DNA of 10,103 nucleotides from Eggerthellaceae bacterium (GCA_900754495.1 CAAEDC010000075.1:1-10103); one strand, 5' to 3'; counted from the stretch's first letter, positions 1-6,953 are shown. A program made the numbers and translations. Notes: a model not told the origin generated them from the sequence alone.

Positions 1-38
1 GCAAAAGCTCGGTTGTCGCCCTTGCTCGCGAGGGAAGG

Positions 39-2351
39 TTACTTCCTTCCGCGGATCTTTCCCAGCTTGCGGGCGTCGCGGGCGCCGGCGGTGCCGCCTG
101 CGCCTTTGAGTCCGGAAGCGCCATGCGAGGCGTCTCCGCGCAGACGCCCGAGCAGTCCCGGCTTCCGCACCTGCGACACAGCGCCCGCAACGCCCGCCTC
201 AGCGCGGGCCTCTTCGCGCTCGCGCTCCTCGGCCATCATCTGCTCCAGCAGCGGATCGCGCAGAGCCGTGCGCGCCGCCTCGTCGCGGATCGCCGCCACG
301 CCCGCCTGCACGGCGGTGCCGGCGCGGCCCGCCTCCAGATCGGCGTTGGCCGCATCGAACGCCTCGTTGGTGTTCTCATGCGAGAACCCCGGCGCCACCA
401 CGCTGCCCGCCGCTGCGACCTGCGCGCCGGACTCGTCCGACAGCGCGCGTCCGTCGCCCATGCCGTCCACGGCCAGGCCCTTGAACGTGCAGTTGGGCGT
501 GCCGTCGGCGTTCCAAGCGGGCGCGACCGTGCCGTTCTCCTGGTCGGGGTACGCGTAGTCGCTCGATGCCGGGCGCCAGGCGCCGCGCGCGTGCGCGAGC
601 CAGTTGGCGGGCTCGTTGGAGATCCACAGCTTGGCCAGGTGCGCCGCATGCGTGGGTTTCACATCAAACGCCCAGTTCAACTCGGACTTCTCGGCCATCG
701 TGTTCTCGGAGAGGCGCTCGAACTCCTCCTTGAGCGCGGCCATGCGCGCGTCGATGCGCCCCGTTCCGTTGATGAGCACGTCGTCCAGGCGCCGCATCTG
801 CTCGCGCGCCTGGCGGATGCGCGCGTCCACGCCCGCCGCCATGCCGCGGTCGATGATGTCGTGCGAGCCTTTGATGCGGTTGATGTCCAGCGCGGCGTCG
901 TAGGTCGCCTCGACCATCTCGTCGGCGCTCATGTACTCGCTCTCGTAGTTCATGATGTGCTTCCACGAGGGCAGGATCATGCGCTCGCGATGCTCTTCGA
1001 ACGTGCGCGCGCGCAGGCGGTAGCCGTATTTCCCGGGGTTGTCGAACACGATCGACCCCACATCCAAAAACGGCGCCATCGGCGAGGTCATCACGACCAG
1101 GCGCGGATCGTACCCGACGCGCTCGTAGAGGTGCTGCACGTAAGCGCCGGTCTCGCGCACGCTGGCGGCGGTCTGCTTGGGGATGCCCGTCATGAAGTAC
1201 AGGTCGAACCGCTCGCAGTTGGGATGCGACAGCGCGTCGACGATGGTCTCCTCCAGCTCGGCCATCTTGTAGTGGCCCTTGCCGAACGCCTTGCGCACGT
1301 CGTCGTCGTGGCTTTCGGCGGAGATCTCCACAGACCAGCTTTTCAGGTTGTCGTCGAGCATCCGGTAGAAGTCGTCGCCCCCCGGCGGCGGTCCGAAGAA
1401 CTCGAACCCGATGGGGTTTTGCACCTTGCCCTTGAGGCCGGTGATGAACCGGCGCGTGTAATCCTCGCCCGCCTGCAAAAAGTCGTTCAACACGAAGATG
1501 GGGCCCCACACGTGGTTCTGGACGTTCTCGATATCGCGGATGAGCAGCGCGGGATCGCGCCAGGCCACGCGACGGCGTCCGAAGTGGTTCTTGAACGCGT
1601 AGGCGCTTCCGCCGCACGTCGCGCAGTTGCGCGAGCAGCCGCGGCAGGTGAGGCTCGCCGTGACGGGGTACTGCAGCCATCCCTTCATGGGCAGATAACT
1701 CGTCATGTCGTGGTGGCGCAGCACGCCCTTCATGGGGTAGGCGTAGTCCAGCGAGATCGCGTCCATCGTGTCGGGCACCCATGAAAGCGGGTTGATGTGG
1801 ATCGCGCCGGACGCGTCCTTCCACGTCAGGTTGGGGATATCGGAAAGGTCGCCCACCGGCGTATGCGTGCGTTCGGCGCGCGAGATGCGCTCGACGAGCT
1901 GGCGCATGGGCTCCTCGGTCGAATCGCCGCGCACCACGTAGTCGATGCAATCGTACTTGATGAGATCCTCGTGGAAGATCGTCGCGGAAAGGCCGCCGAA
2001 GCTCACGGGGGTCGTCGGGTGCAGGCGCTTGAGGATCTTGGCGACCTCGACCGAGCCGTGGCAGTGGGGCATCCAGTGCAGGTCGATGCCGAACATGCGC
2101 GAATCCAGGTTCGCCAGGTTCCTCTCCACATCGAAGTTCTTCTTGTGGAGCATCATCGACGCGAGGTTGTAGATGCGCGCGCGCAGCCCGTGGCGCTCCA
2201 GATACTCGCACAGCGTGGTGAGGCCGAGCGGGTACATCTCGAAGATGGGGGTCGAGGGCACCATGTCCGACACGGGCCCGTACATGATGGAGCGCTCGCG
2301 GAAATCATAGGTGGCGGGCGCATGGATGTATGTCATATCGAGAGTCTGCAT
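39..2351 (-). CDS. Cobalamin-binding domain / radical SAM protein
   Basis: A 770-residue protein with an N-terminal B12-binding-type Rossmann region (about 1-150) followed by a radical SAM domain (about 225-480). The cluster motif is C239-x3-C243-x2-C246, preceded by a further cysteine, C236. In the first domain D90-x-H92 fits the cobalamin-ligand motif DxHxxG, although the final Gly is Pro95 here; an FGG turn (118-120) and an RGD-S-x-EEP segment (141-148) follow. The linker 'DLSDIPNLTW' joins the domains. This layout resembles the B12/radical SAM family typified by Ta0216; the substrate is unknown. Residues about 620-770 are Ala/Arg/Glu-rich and end in a basic tail, probably lineage-specific. 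No Shine-Dalgarno precedes ATG 2351 or the alternative Met6 (2336); a -10-like box lies 8 nt upstream, suggesting a leaderless mRNA. The gene is divergent from the amidohydrolase operon and ends in TAA. The domain call is secure; the function is not. Confidence 0.93.
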   Translation of the reverse strand: MQTLDMTYIHAPATYDFRERSIMYGPVSDMVPSTPIFEMYPLGLTTLCEYLERHGLRARIYNLASMMLHKKNFDVERNLANLDSRMFGIDLHWMPHCHGSVEVAKILKRLHPTTPVSFGGLSATIFHEDLIKYDCIDYVVRGDSTEEPMRQLVERISRAERTHTPVGDLSDIPNLTWKDASGAIHINPLSWVPDTMDAISLDYAYPMKGVLRHHDMTSYLPMKGWLQYPVTASLTCRGCSRNCATCGGSAYAFKNHFGRRRVAWRDPALLIRDIENVQNHVWGPIFVLNDFLQAGEDYTRRFITGLKGKVQNPIGFEFFGPPPGGDDFYRMLDDNLKSWSVEISAESHDDDVRKAFGKGHYKMAELEETIVDALSHPNCERFDLYFMTGIPKQTAASVRETGAYVQHLYERVGYDPRLVVMTSPMAPFLDVGSIVFDNPGKYGYRLRARTFEEHRERMILPSWKHIMNYESEYMSADEMVEATYDAALDINRIKGSHDIIDRGMAAGVDARIRQAREQMRRLDDVLINGTGRIDARMAALKEEFERLSENTMAEKSELNWAFDVKPTHAAHLAKLWISNEPANWLAHARGAWRPASSDYAYPDQENGTVAPAWNADGTPNCTFKGLAVDGMGDGRALSDESGAQVAAAGSVVAPGFSHENTNEAFDAANADLEAGRAGTAVQAGVAAIRDEAARTALRDPLLEQMMAEEREREEARAEAGVAGAVSQVRKPGLLGRLRGDASHGASGLKGAGGTAGARDARKLGKIRGRK

Positions 2352-2359
2352 AGCAGCGA

Positions 2360-2365
2360 AGTATA
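2360..2365 (-). promoter_or_regulatory. Putative -10 box of the radical SAM gene
   Basis: On the minus strand this reads TATACT, close to the TATAAT consensus. The start codon at 2351 begins 8 nt downstream, so transcription would start at or within a few bases of the ATG. No good -35 hexamer is visible at the normal spacing; the palindrome array occupies and flanks that position, so an activator may be needed. Confidence 0.45.
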
Positions 2366-2419
2366 GCGAATGAGAAAAAGGGACGGGTGATTTTTCTCAT
2401 TTTCGCGAAAATGAGAAAA
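2366..2419. repeat. Three-copy operator-like array with a 28-bp perfect palindrome
   Basis: Positions 2392-2419 form a perfect palindrome with 14-bp arms centred on CGCG (left arm TTTTCTCATTTTCG). A third copy of the arm, GCGAATGAGAAAAA, lies at 2366-2379 in the same orientation as the right arm. It differs mainly by lacking two A residues. The array spans about -13 to -67 of the predicted minus-strand start, which fits a binding site for a dimeric regulator. Alternatively, in RNA the middle copy could pair with either flank. No known operator family is recognised. Confidence 0.7.
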
Positions 2420-2501
2420 CCCTCCGCCACCTCGCCCGCCCGCATTCCGCCGATGACGCTGTGTGTTTCCGCGAGGGCTTCACAGCGGCGCCATCGGGGA
2501 A

Positions 2502-2510
2502 TGCTATCAT
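2502..2510 (+). promoter_or_regulatory. Extended -10 promoter of the amidohydrolase operon
   Basis: TGCTATCAT is a TGn extended -10 element with -10 hexamer TATCAT at 2505-2510. No good -35 lies at 17 bp, which is usual for extended -10 promoters. The predicted leader is about 35 nt. The same motif precedes tatB and pyrE. A palindrome ATGATC-A-GATCAT (2509-2521) overlaps the probable start point. Confidence 0.55.
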
Positions 2511-2551
2511 GATCAGATCATTCACGACAGTTCGGGAGACAGGCGGCGCTC

Positions 2552-3907
2552 ATGCTTCTGTGTGCACATTACATTCTTCCCATCACCTCCGAGCCGATCC
2601 AGCGCGGCGCCGTTTTGGTGCGCGACGGCCGCATCTACGACGTCGGCCCCGTCGATATCCTGAAGGCCCACTATCCCGAAGAGGAAGTGAAGGACTTCGG
2701 CATGGCGGCGCTGATGCCGGGCCTGATCGACCTGCACACGCATACCGAGAACTCCGTGTTCCGCGGCATCGTGCACGACGTCCCCTACACCACCTGGGTG
2801 CGCGCCGTCGCCGAGAAGAGCACCAGGATGGACGTGAACGACTGGTACGACTCCGCCGTGCTCGGCGGACTCGAGGCGATCTCGAGCGGCATCACGACCA
2901 TCGCCGATATCACCGCGACGGGCGCCGCCTGCACCGCGACCCAGAAGCTGGGCCTGCGCAGCGTGATCTACCGCGAGGTCGGCGCGATGGACCAGCGCCG
3001 CATCGATTTCGCGATGCGCGTCGCCGAGAACGACATCGCCCATTGGCGCGCCGAGGTCGATTCCGCCCGCGTGACCATCGGCATCGCGCCGGCGGCGATC
3101 TACACCTGCCATCCCGCGGTGTTCGCCAAGGTGAGCGAATTCGCGCGCAAGGAGGACCTGCCGGTCGCCATGCACCTTGCCGGCAGCCGCGAGGAGTACC
3201 AGTTCGTCAAGCGCGGCTCGTCGCCGTTCGCCGTGCACACCATGGGCACCAAGCGCGGCTACGTCGAGATCCCGCCGTGGCTGCCCACCGGCGTCTCGCC
3301 GGTGCGCTACGCGCTCAACTGGGGCGCGTTCGAGTCCGACAACGTGCTGGCGATCCACTGCACGCACGTCGACGACGATGACATCAAGAAGCTGAAGGAA
3401 TACGACGTCGCCGTGGCGGGCTGCCCGCGTTGCAGCGCGCAGCTGGGCATGGGCCTGTCGCCCATCGGCGAGTTCCTGCGCGCGCATCTGCGTTTCGGCC
3501 TGGGCACCGATTCGCCGGCCGCGACCGATTCGATCGACATGTTCACCGAGATGCGCCTGGGCATGCTGCTCCAGCGTGCGGTGAACCCCAACAACTTCCT
3601 GGACTCCGCCACCATGCTGGAGGCGGCGACCATCGGAGGCGCCCGCGCGCTCAAGCAGGACGACCTGATCGGCTCGCTGGAGATCGGCAAGCGCGCCGAC
3701 ATCGTCGCGGTGGATCTGTCCGGCTCGCATCAGACGCCCACGACCGATCCCGTGTCGGCGGTGGTGAACACCTGCAACGGCACCGATGTGCTGATGACGA
3801 TGGTCGAGGGCAAGGTCCTGTACGAGAAGAGCCACTGGAACGTCGACGTCGACGTCGCCCGGACCATCGCGCGCGTCATCGAGATCCGCGGAAAGCTGAG
3901 GGCATAG
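2552..3907 (+). CDS. Amidohydrolase, ATZ/TRZ (SsnA/MtaD-like) type
   Basis: A 451-residue cytosolic metal-dependent hydrolase of the amidohydrolase superfamily, whose ATZ/TRZ branch deaminates or dechlorinates purine- or triazine-like rings. The N-terminal beta-sandwich part (1-55) leads into the barrel at 'PGLIDLHTHTE'. Expected metal ligands are all present: H62, H64, H208 and D320 (in 'LGTDSPAATDS'), with H272 matching the second-shell His of TM0936-like deaminases. The Glu normally three residues after the third ligand (HxxE) is Gly211 here ('HLAGSREE'), although Glu214-215 lie nearby. Length is normal for the family. The ATG at 2552 follows AGGCGG (2541-2546); a weaker GGGAG sits further upstream. 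The gene probably shares a transcript with the small membrane protein gene 4 nt downstream. Substrate is not deducible; aminodeoxyfutalosine or methylthioadenosine deaminases are possible relatives. Confidence 0.93.
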   Translation: MLLCAHYILPITSEPIQRGAVLVRDGRIYDVGPVDILKAHYPEEEVKDFGMAALMPGLIDLHTHTENSVFRGIVHDVPYTTWVRAVAEKSTRMDVNDWYDSAVLGGLEAISSGITTIADITATGAACTATQKLGLRSVIYREVGAMDQRRIDFAMRVAENDIAHWRAEVDSARVTIGIAPAAIYTCHPAVFAKVSEFARKEDLPVAMHLAGSREEYQFVKRGSSPFAVHTMGTKRGYVEIPPWLPTGVSPVRYALNWGAFESDNVLAIHCTHVDDDDIKKLKEYDVAVAGCPRCSAQLGMGLSPIGEFLRAHLRFGLGTDSPAATDSIDMFTEMRLGMLLQRAVNPNNFLDSATMLEAATIGGARALKQDDLIGSLEIGKRADIVAVDLSGSHQTPTTDPVSAVVNTCNGTDVLMTMVEGKVLYEKSHWNVDVDVARTIARVIEIRGKLRA

Positions 3908-3911
3908 CACG

Positions 3912-4124
3912 ATGAGCCAGAAATCCGGCGCCAAGCAGCAGAATACGACCGCCAAGCAGAAGGAGGCGCGCATCCAGGCCGCGCGCGAGCGCGAGGAGCG
4001 GGCGCGCGCGAAGAAGGAGCGCGCGGATCGCATCAAGCGCATCGTCACCGTGGTGGTGTGCATCATCCTGGTGCTGGCGCTGTTCATCCCCACGATGGCG
4101 CTTTCGGTCCTCAGCGGCAGCTAG
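3912..4124 (+). CDS. Small single-span membrane protein
   Basis: A 70-residue protein I do not recognise by name. Residues 1-43 are hydrophilic, rich in Lys, Arg, Glu and Gln and likely helical or coiled-coil. Residues 44-66 form one hydrophobic helix with a Pro near its end, and the last four residues are short and polar. The positive-inside rule predicts a cytoplasmic N-terminus. It starts 4 nt after the amidohydrolase stop, with GAGGG (3898-3902) upstream as a ribosome site, so translation is probably coupled. The ORF has the GC-rich third positions of its neighbours, and its tight spacing supports a real gene. A role as a membrane partner of the upstream enzyme is speculation. It ends in TAG. 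Confidence 0.75.
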   Translation: MSQKSGAKQQNTTAKQKEARIQAAREREERARAKKERADRIKRIVTVVVCIILVLALFIPTMALSVLSGS

Positions 4125-4265
4125 GCCCTTTGCAACGATTTGATATACGCTCGGTTTTTGAAGAGCCCCGGCGTGTGCCTGGGCATTATCCGGTTGTGCT
4201 ACCATGACGTTTCGTATGCGCAGTCGCGCATGTGGGTTTGATCAAGCTAAGCAAAGGGGTTCGCT
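4125..4265. promoter_or_regulatory. tatB leader and extended -10 promoter
   Basis: No gene is seen here. TGCTACCAT at 4197-4205 (-10 TACCAT at 4200-4205) followed by GA matches the extended -10 motif found before the amidohydrolase and pyrE. The predicted leader is about 55 nt and ends in AAAGGGG (4253-4259), a strong ribosome site 6 nt before the TTG start. No clear terminator follows the upstream small gene, so some read-through is possible. Confidence 0.5.
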
Positions 4266-4805
4266 TTGTTCGGCATAGGCGGTTTCGAATTCTTCCTGAT
4301 CCTGATTTTCGGGTTCCTCATCGTGGGTCCCGACAGGCTTCCGGCGATGGCGAAGACCATCGGCCAGGCCATCAGCAAATTCAGGGGCGCTCAAGAGGAG
4401 ATGAACAAGGTCATCAAGACCGAGGTGTACGATCCGGACTCCAAGGATCCGTTCAAGAATCCGCTGGAGGTTCTGGAGAAGGCGGGCAGCTCCTCCAAGA
4501 GCGCGTCCGGTTCCAAGGCTGCCGCCGCGAAGGCTTCCGAGCCCAAGACGACGTCCGGCTCCTCCGCATCGGGCGACCGCCGCGAGAGCTTCTCCGAGCG
4601 CAAGGCGCGTTACGAGAAGGAGCGCGCCGCCAAGAAGGCCGCCGACGCGGAGAAGGAGGCAGCGGAGAAGCGCGCCGCCAACGCCGCCAAGGACGCGGTC
4701 CCCGCGAAGGCCGCGCCCGCTGCCAAGACGGAGCCTGCTGCCGCCAAGACGGAGTCCGCCGAGTCCGCCGACGCCGCGCCCGCCACCGAAGAGAAGGGGG
4801 AGTAG
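4266..4805 (+). CDS. tatB: Sec-independent translocase protein TatB
   Basis: A 179-residue subunit of the twin-arginine translocase, which exports folded proteins with RR signal peptides across the cytoplasmic membrane; TatB works with TatC as the receptor complex. Residues 4-20 are the short N-terminal membrane helix, with Glu8, the position that is Glu in E. coli TatB and usually Gln in TatA. The hinge is G21-P22-D-R-L-P, followed by an amphipathic helix (about 25-50). Residues about 75-179 are a long Ala/Lys/Glu/Ser-rich, probably disordered tail with AKTE-type repeats. The start is TTG at 4266, chosen because the family's 'MFGIG' begins there and AAAGGGG lies 6 nt upstream. The stop is 3 nt before tatC. 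TatA-like annotation is possible, but Glu8 and linkage to tatC favour TatB. Confidence 0.9.
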   Translation: MFGIGGFEFFLILIFGFLIVGPDRLPAMAKTIGQAISKFRGAQEEMNKVIKTEVYDPDSKDPFKNPLEVLEKAGSSSKSASGSKAAAAKASEPKTTSGSSASGDRRESFSERKARYEKERAAKKAADAEKEAAEKRAANAAKDAVPAKAAPAAKTEPAAAKTESAESADAAPATEEKGE

Positions 4806-4808
4806 ACC

Positions 4809-5591
4809 ATGCCCATCGGACCGGCACGCATGCCCCTTTTCGATCACCTGGGCGAGCTGCGCATGCGCCTGGTGCGCATCGTCGTCTGCCTGTTCATCGG
4901 CGTGCTCATCTTCTACTTCGCCGCGCCCACGCTGATCCAGTTCCTGCTGCTCCCCATCGCGGAGTACCTGCCGCAGGGATCCGACGGCACCGCGGTGCTC
5001 ACGGCGCTCGACCCGTTCGAGGCGTTCGCCACCAGCTTCAAAGTGGCCCTGTGGGCATCGGTGGTCACGTGCTCCCCGGTGATCCTGTGGCAGATCCTGG
5101 CGTTCTTCCTTCCGGCCCTCAAGCCCAAGGAGCGCAAGTGGTTCGTTCCGGCGTTCGCCGCCGCGGTGATCCTGTTCATCGTGGGAACGATCTTCTGCTA
5201 TCTGATCATCCTCAACCCCGCGTTCCAGTTCCTCACCGGCCAGGTGCAGGGATGGGCCGCGAGCCTTCCGCGTGCGAGCACCTACGTCGACACCATCGTC
5301 AAATTCGAGATCGGCTTCGGCTTCGCGTTCGAGCTGCCGCTGGTCGTCTTCTTCCTGGCGATCTTCGACATCATCCCGTACAAGAAGCTGCGCGGCAGCT
5401 GGCGCGTGGTGTACGTGGTGCTAATGATCATCTCGGCCATGATCACGCCCGACGCGTCCCCGGTGACCATGCTTTTGCTGTTCGCCGCCATGATCGTGCT
5501 CTACGAGGGCAGCCTGCTCATCGCGCGTATCGTGCTGGCGCGCAAGATAAAACGGCAAGCCGCCGAAGCGGCGGAGGAAGGCGACGACTAG
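4809..5591 (+). CDS. tatC: Sec-independent translocase protein TatC
   Basis: A 260-residue polytopic membrane protein with six predicted helices, the signal-peptide receptor of the Tat exporter. The cytoplasmic N-terminal motif 'FDHLGELRMR' contains Glu16. The first cytoplasmic loop has F99, P102 and E108 ('FFLPALKPKERK'), matching E. coli F94, P97 and E103 that bind the twin-arginine motif. The buried Glu175 in 'GFAFELP' matches E. coli Glu170, and a TPD motif follows. AAGGGGGAG (4794-4802) ends against the tatB stop, and the ATG lies 3 nt past that stop, so the pair is translationally coupled. No key residue is missing and the length is normal. tatA must lie elsewhere if the system is of the three-subunit type. 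Confidence 0.97.
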   Translation: MPIGPARMPLFDHLGELRMRLVRIVVCLFIGVLIFYFAAPTLIQFLLLPIAEYLPQGSDGTAVLTALDPFEAFATSFKVALWASVVTCSPVILWQILAFFLPALKPKERKWFVPAFAAAVILFIVGTIFCYLIILNPAFQFLTGQVQGWAASLPRASTYVDTIVKFEIGFGFAFELPLVVFFLAIFDIIPYKKLRGSWRVVYVVLMIISAMITPDASPVTMLLLFAAMIVLYEGSLLIARIVLARKIKRQAAEAAEEGDD

Positions 5592-5762
5592 TCCGCCGCC
5601 TTTCGCGGCATCGGAACCCCCCGGCGACCCTCGGCGCCCGGAGGTGAAGGCCGATCCGCTCCCGAACCCGCTTTCGCAGCCCTTTTCCGCCGGCCCCGCT
5701 CGCTCGCGAGCATCGGGTCGGCGGTTCTGCTTTTCGCCCGCCTTCGACCCATTCCAACCGCC
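5592..5762. other. Intergenic gap tatC to rarD-like gene
   Basis: A GC-rich 171-base gap without a gene. A short hairpin GCCGC/GCGGC (5595-5599 with 5605-5609) just after the tatC stop lacks a T-tract and is a weak terminator candidate. I see no convincing promoter and no Shine-Dalgarno before the ATG at 5763. Confidence 0.4.
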
Positions 5763-6725
5763 ATGACCGAACAGAAGCTCCCCACATCCGCCATCCCCGC
5801 CAACACCGACCGCACCGGGTTTTTCCAGGGCTTGTTCTGCTACCTGCTGTGGGGCGTCATGTCCCTGTACTGGAACCTGCTCTCCGCGGTGCCGGCGCTC
5901 GAGGTGCTCAGCTGGCGTATGGCGTAGTCGGCCGTGTTCGTCATCGCGCTGTGCGTCCTGGTTAAGCGGACGCGTTTCCTCTACCTGCTGAAGGATCCGC
6001 GCGCGGTCCGCACGTTCGTGGCGTCGGGCCTCGTCATCACGGTGAACTGGGGCGTCTATGTGTGGGCGGCGAGCACCGGGCACGTGCTGGAGACGAGTGT
6101 GGGCTACTGTCTCTGCCCGCTATGCAACATCGCGCTGGGCATGATCGTGTTCCGCGAGCGCCTCACCCCCATGCAGCTTGTGGCGACCGTCCTCGCCGGC
6201 ATCGGAGTGGTGTTCTTCCTGGTGGTCAACGGCGGCGACATCTGGATCGTCCTCGTGCTTGCCATCTCGTTCAGCGTCTACGGCGCGGTCAAGAAGCGCG
6301 GCGGCTATCCCGCATTGCCCGGCATGGCGTTCGAGTCGCTGCTGACGGGCGTGCTGGGCTGCGCGATCTTGGCGGCGGGCGCCGTGTTCCCATGGGTCTG
6401 GCAGCTCACGCCGGCGGTGCCCAACGCCATCGCGGTGCATGATCCGACGCTGTTGGTCGTGCTGCTGGTGGGCAGCGGCGTGGCCACTGCGGTGCCGCTG
6501 CTGCTGTACTCCGCCGCCGCGAACCGCATCAGCATGACGATGATCGGGTTTCTGCAATACGTCAGCCCCACGATGTCGCTCATCTTGGCGGTCGCGTTCT
6601 TCGGCGAGGAGTTCACGCTGGCGCACGGCGTGTGCCTGGGCCTGATCTGGGTCGGCATCGTCGCCATCGCGATCGAGGCCGCGCTGCGCAGCCGTCGCGC
6701 CCGGGGCGCCGACGGCGTGTCGTAA
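5763..6725 (+). pseudogene. rarD: RarD-type EamA transporter gene interrupted by an amber codon
   Basis: If read through, this frame gives 319 amino acids plus one in-frame stop and matches the RarD branch of the EamA/DMT permeases (ten membrane helices, substrate uncertain). Codons 1-54 hold helix 1 ('LFCYLLWGVMSLYWNLL'). Codon 55 is TAG (5925-5927), where E. coli RarD has Trp in 'HRVIWS'; TGG to TAG is one transition. The same frame then continues without a break to TAA 6723-6725, with 'VNWGVYVWA', 'GHVLETSVGY', 'LGMIVFRERL' and the C-terminal 'GFLQYVSPT' region all recognisable. A restart at GTG 5934 would give 263 residues lacking helix 1, with no ribosome site. The conserved 'GYFINPL' is altered to GYCLCPL (Cys116, Cys118, Cys121 nearby), consistent with drift. 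No ribosome site is seen at 5763 either. A base-calling error is the main alternative. Confidence 0.8.
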
Positions 6726-6953
6726 AGGGTCATCTGGCGAGTCGCGTGTGCAGGCGGCTGCCGTGTTCGCGAAAGCCGTCGCGCGCGAAAGCTGTCGCAC
6801 CTGCCAGGACCGCCGTTCGCGCGGATGCCCCGGCCCCTTCCGTGCTTTCTGCCCCGCGCGTCCTTTCCGTCCCGGGTCCGCCTGCCCGCGTTGGCTGGTA
6901 TCATGAAAGGTACGGCAACAAGCCCTTACGACATCGGCGTTGGGAGGAACCCC
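6726..6953. promoter_or_regulatory. pyrE upstream region with extended -10 promoter
   Basis: A gene-free stretch of 228 bases. It contains a 15-base direct repeat CGCGAAAGC(C/T)GTCGC at 6768-6782 and 6784-6798. The promoter is TGGTATCAT (6896-6904; -10 TATCAT 6899-6904) followed by GA, giving a leader of about 43 nt. The leader ends in GGGAGGA (6942-6948), a near-ideal ribosome site. I see no PyrR-type attenuator or terminator hairpin in the leader. Confidence 0.55.

Larger units (their letters stand above)
2352..2551. promoter_or_regulatory. Divergent intergenic control region
   Basis: This 200-base stretch separates two divergent genes and has no coding potential. It holds, from left to right, a -10-like box for the minus-strand radical SAM gene (2360-2365), an array of three TGAGAAAA-type half-sites (2366-2419), an inverted repeat CGCTGTG (2457-2463) / CACAGCG (2481-2487), and an extended -10 promoter for the amidohydrolase (2502-2510). 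That promoter overlaps a 13-bp palindrome (2509-2521). Confidence 0.6.

Noticed and set aside
123-1784. Long plus-strand open frame of 553 codons
   Set aside because: It lies antisense to the radical SAM gene; the translation is Arg/His/Val-rich without motifs, as expected from GC-rich shadow frames.
2392-2419. Palindrome as an intrinsic terminator
   Set aside because: It lies between divergent genes, upstream of both, so there is no gene end for it to terminate.
2522-4093. Minus-strand open frame of 523 codons
   Set aside because: It is antisense to the amidohydrolase and the small membrane gene, which have clear motifs; no protein family features in the shadow.
5595-5609. Terminator after tatC
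   Set aside because: Only a 5-bp stem and no T-tract.
5925-5927. Pyrrolysine or programmed read-through at the amber codon
   Set aside because: TAG is the normal terminator of most genes in this window, no read-through signal is visible, and the site is an ordinary Trp position; a nonsense mutation is simpler.
6825-6953. N-terminal extension of PyrE
   Set aside because: The extra 43 codons cross the extended -10 promoter and are not family-like; the strong ribosome site fits ATG 6954.
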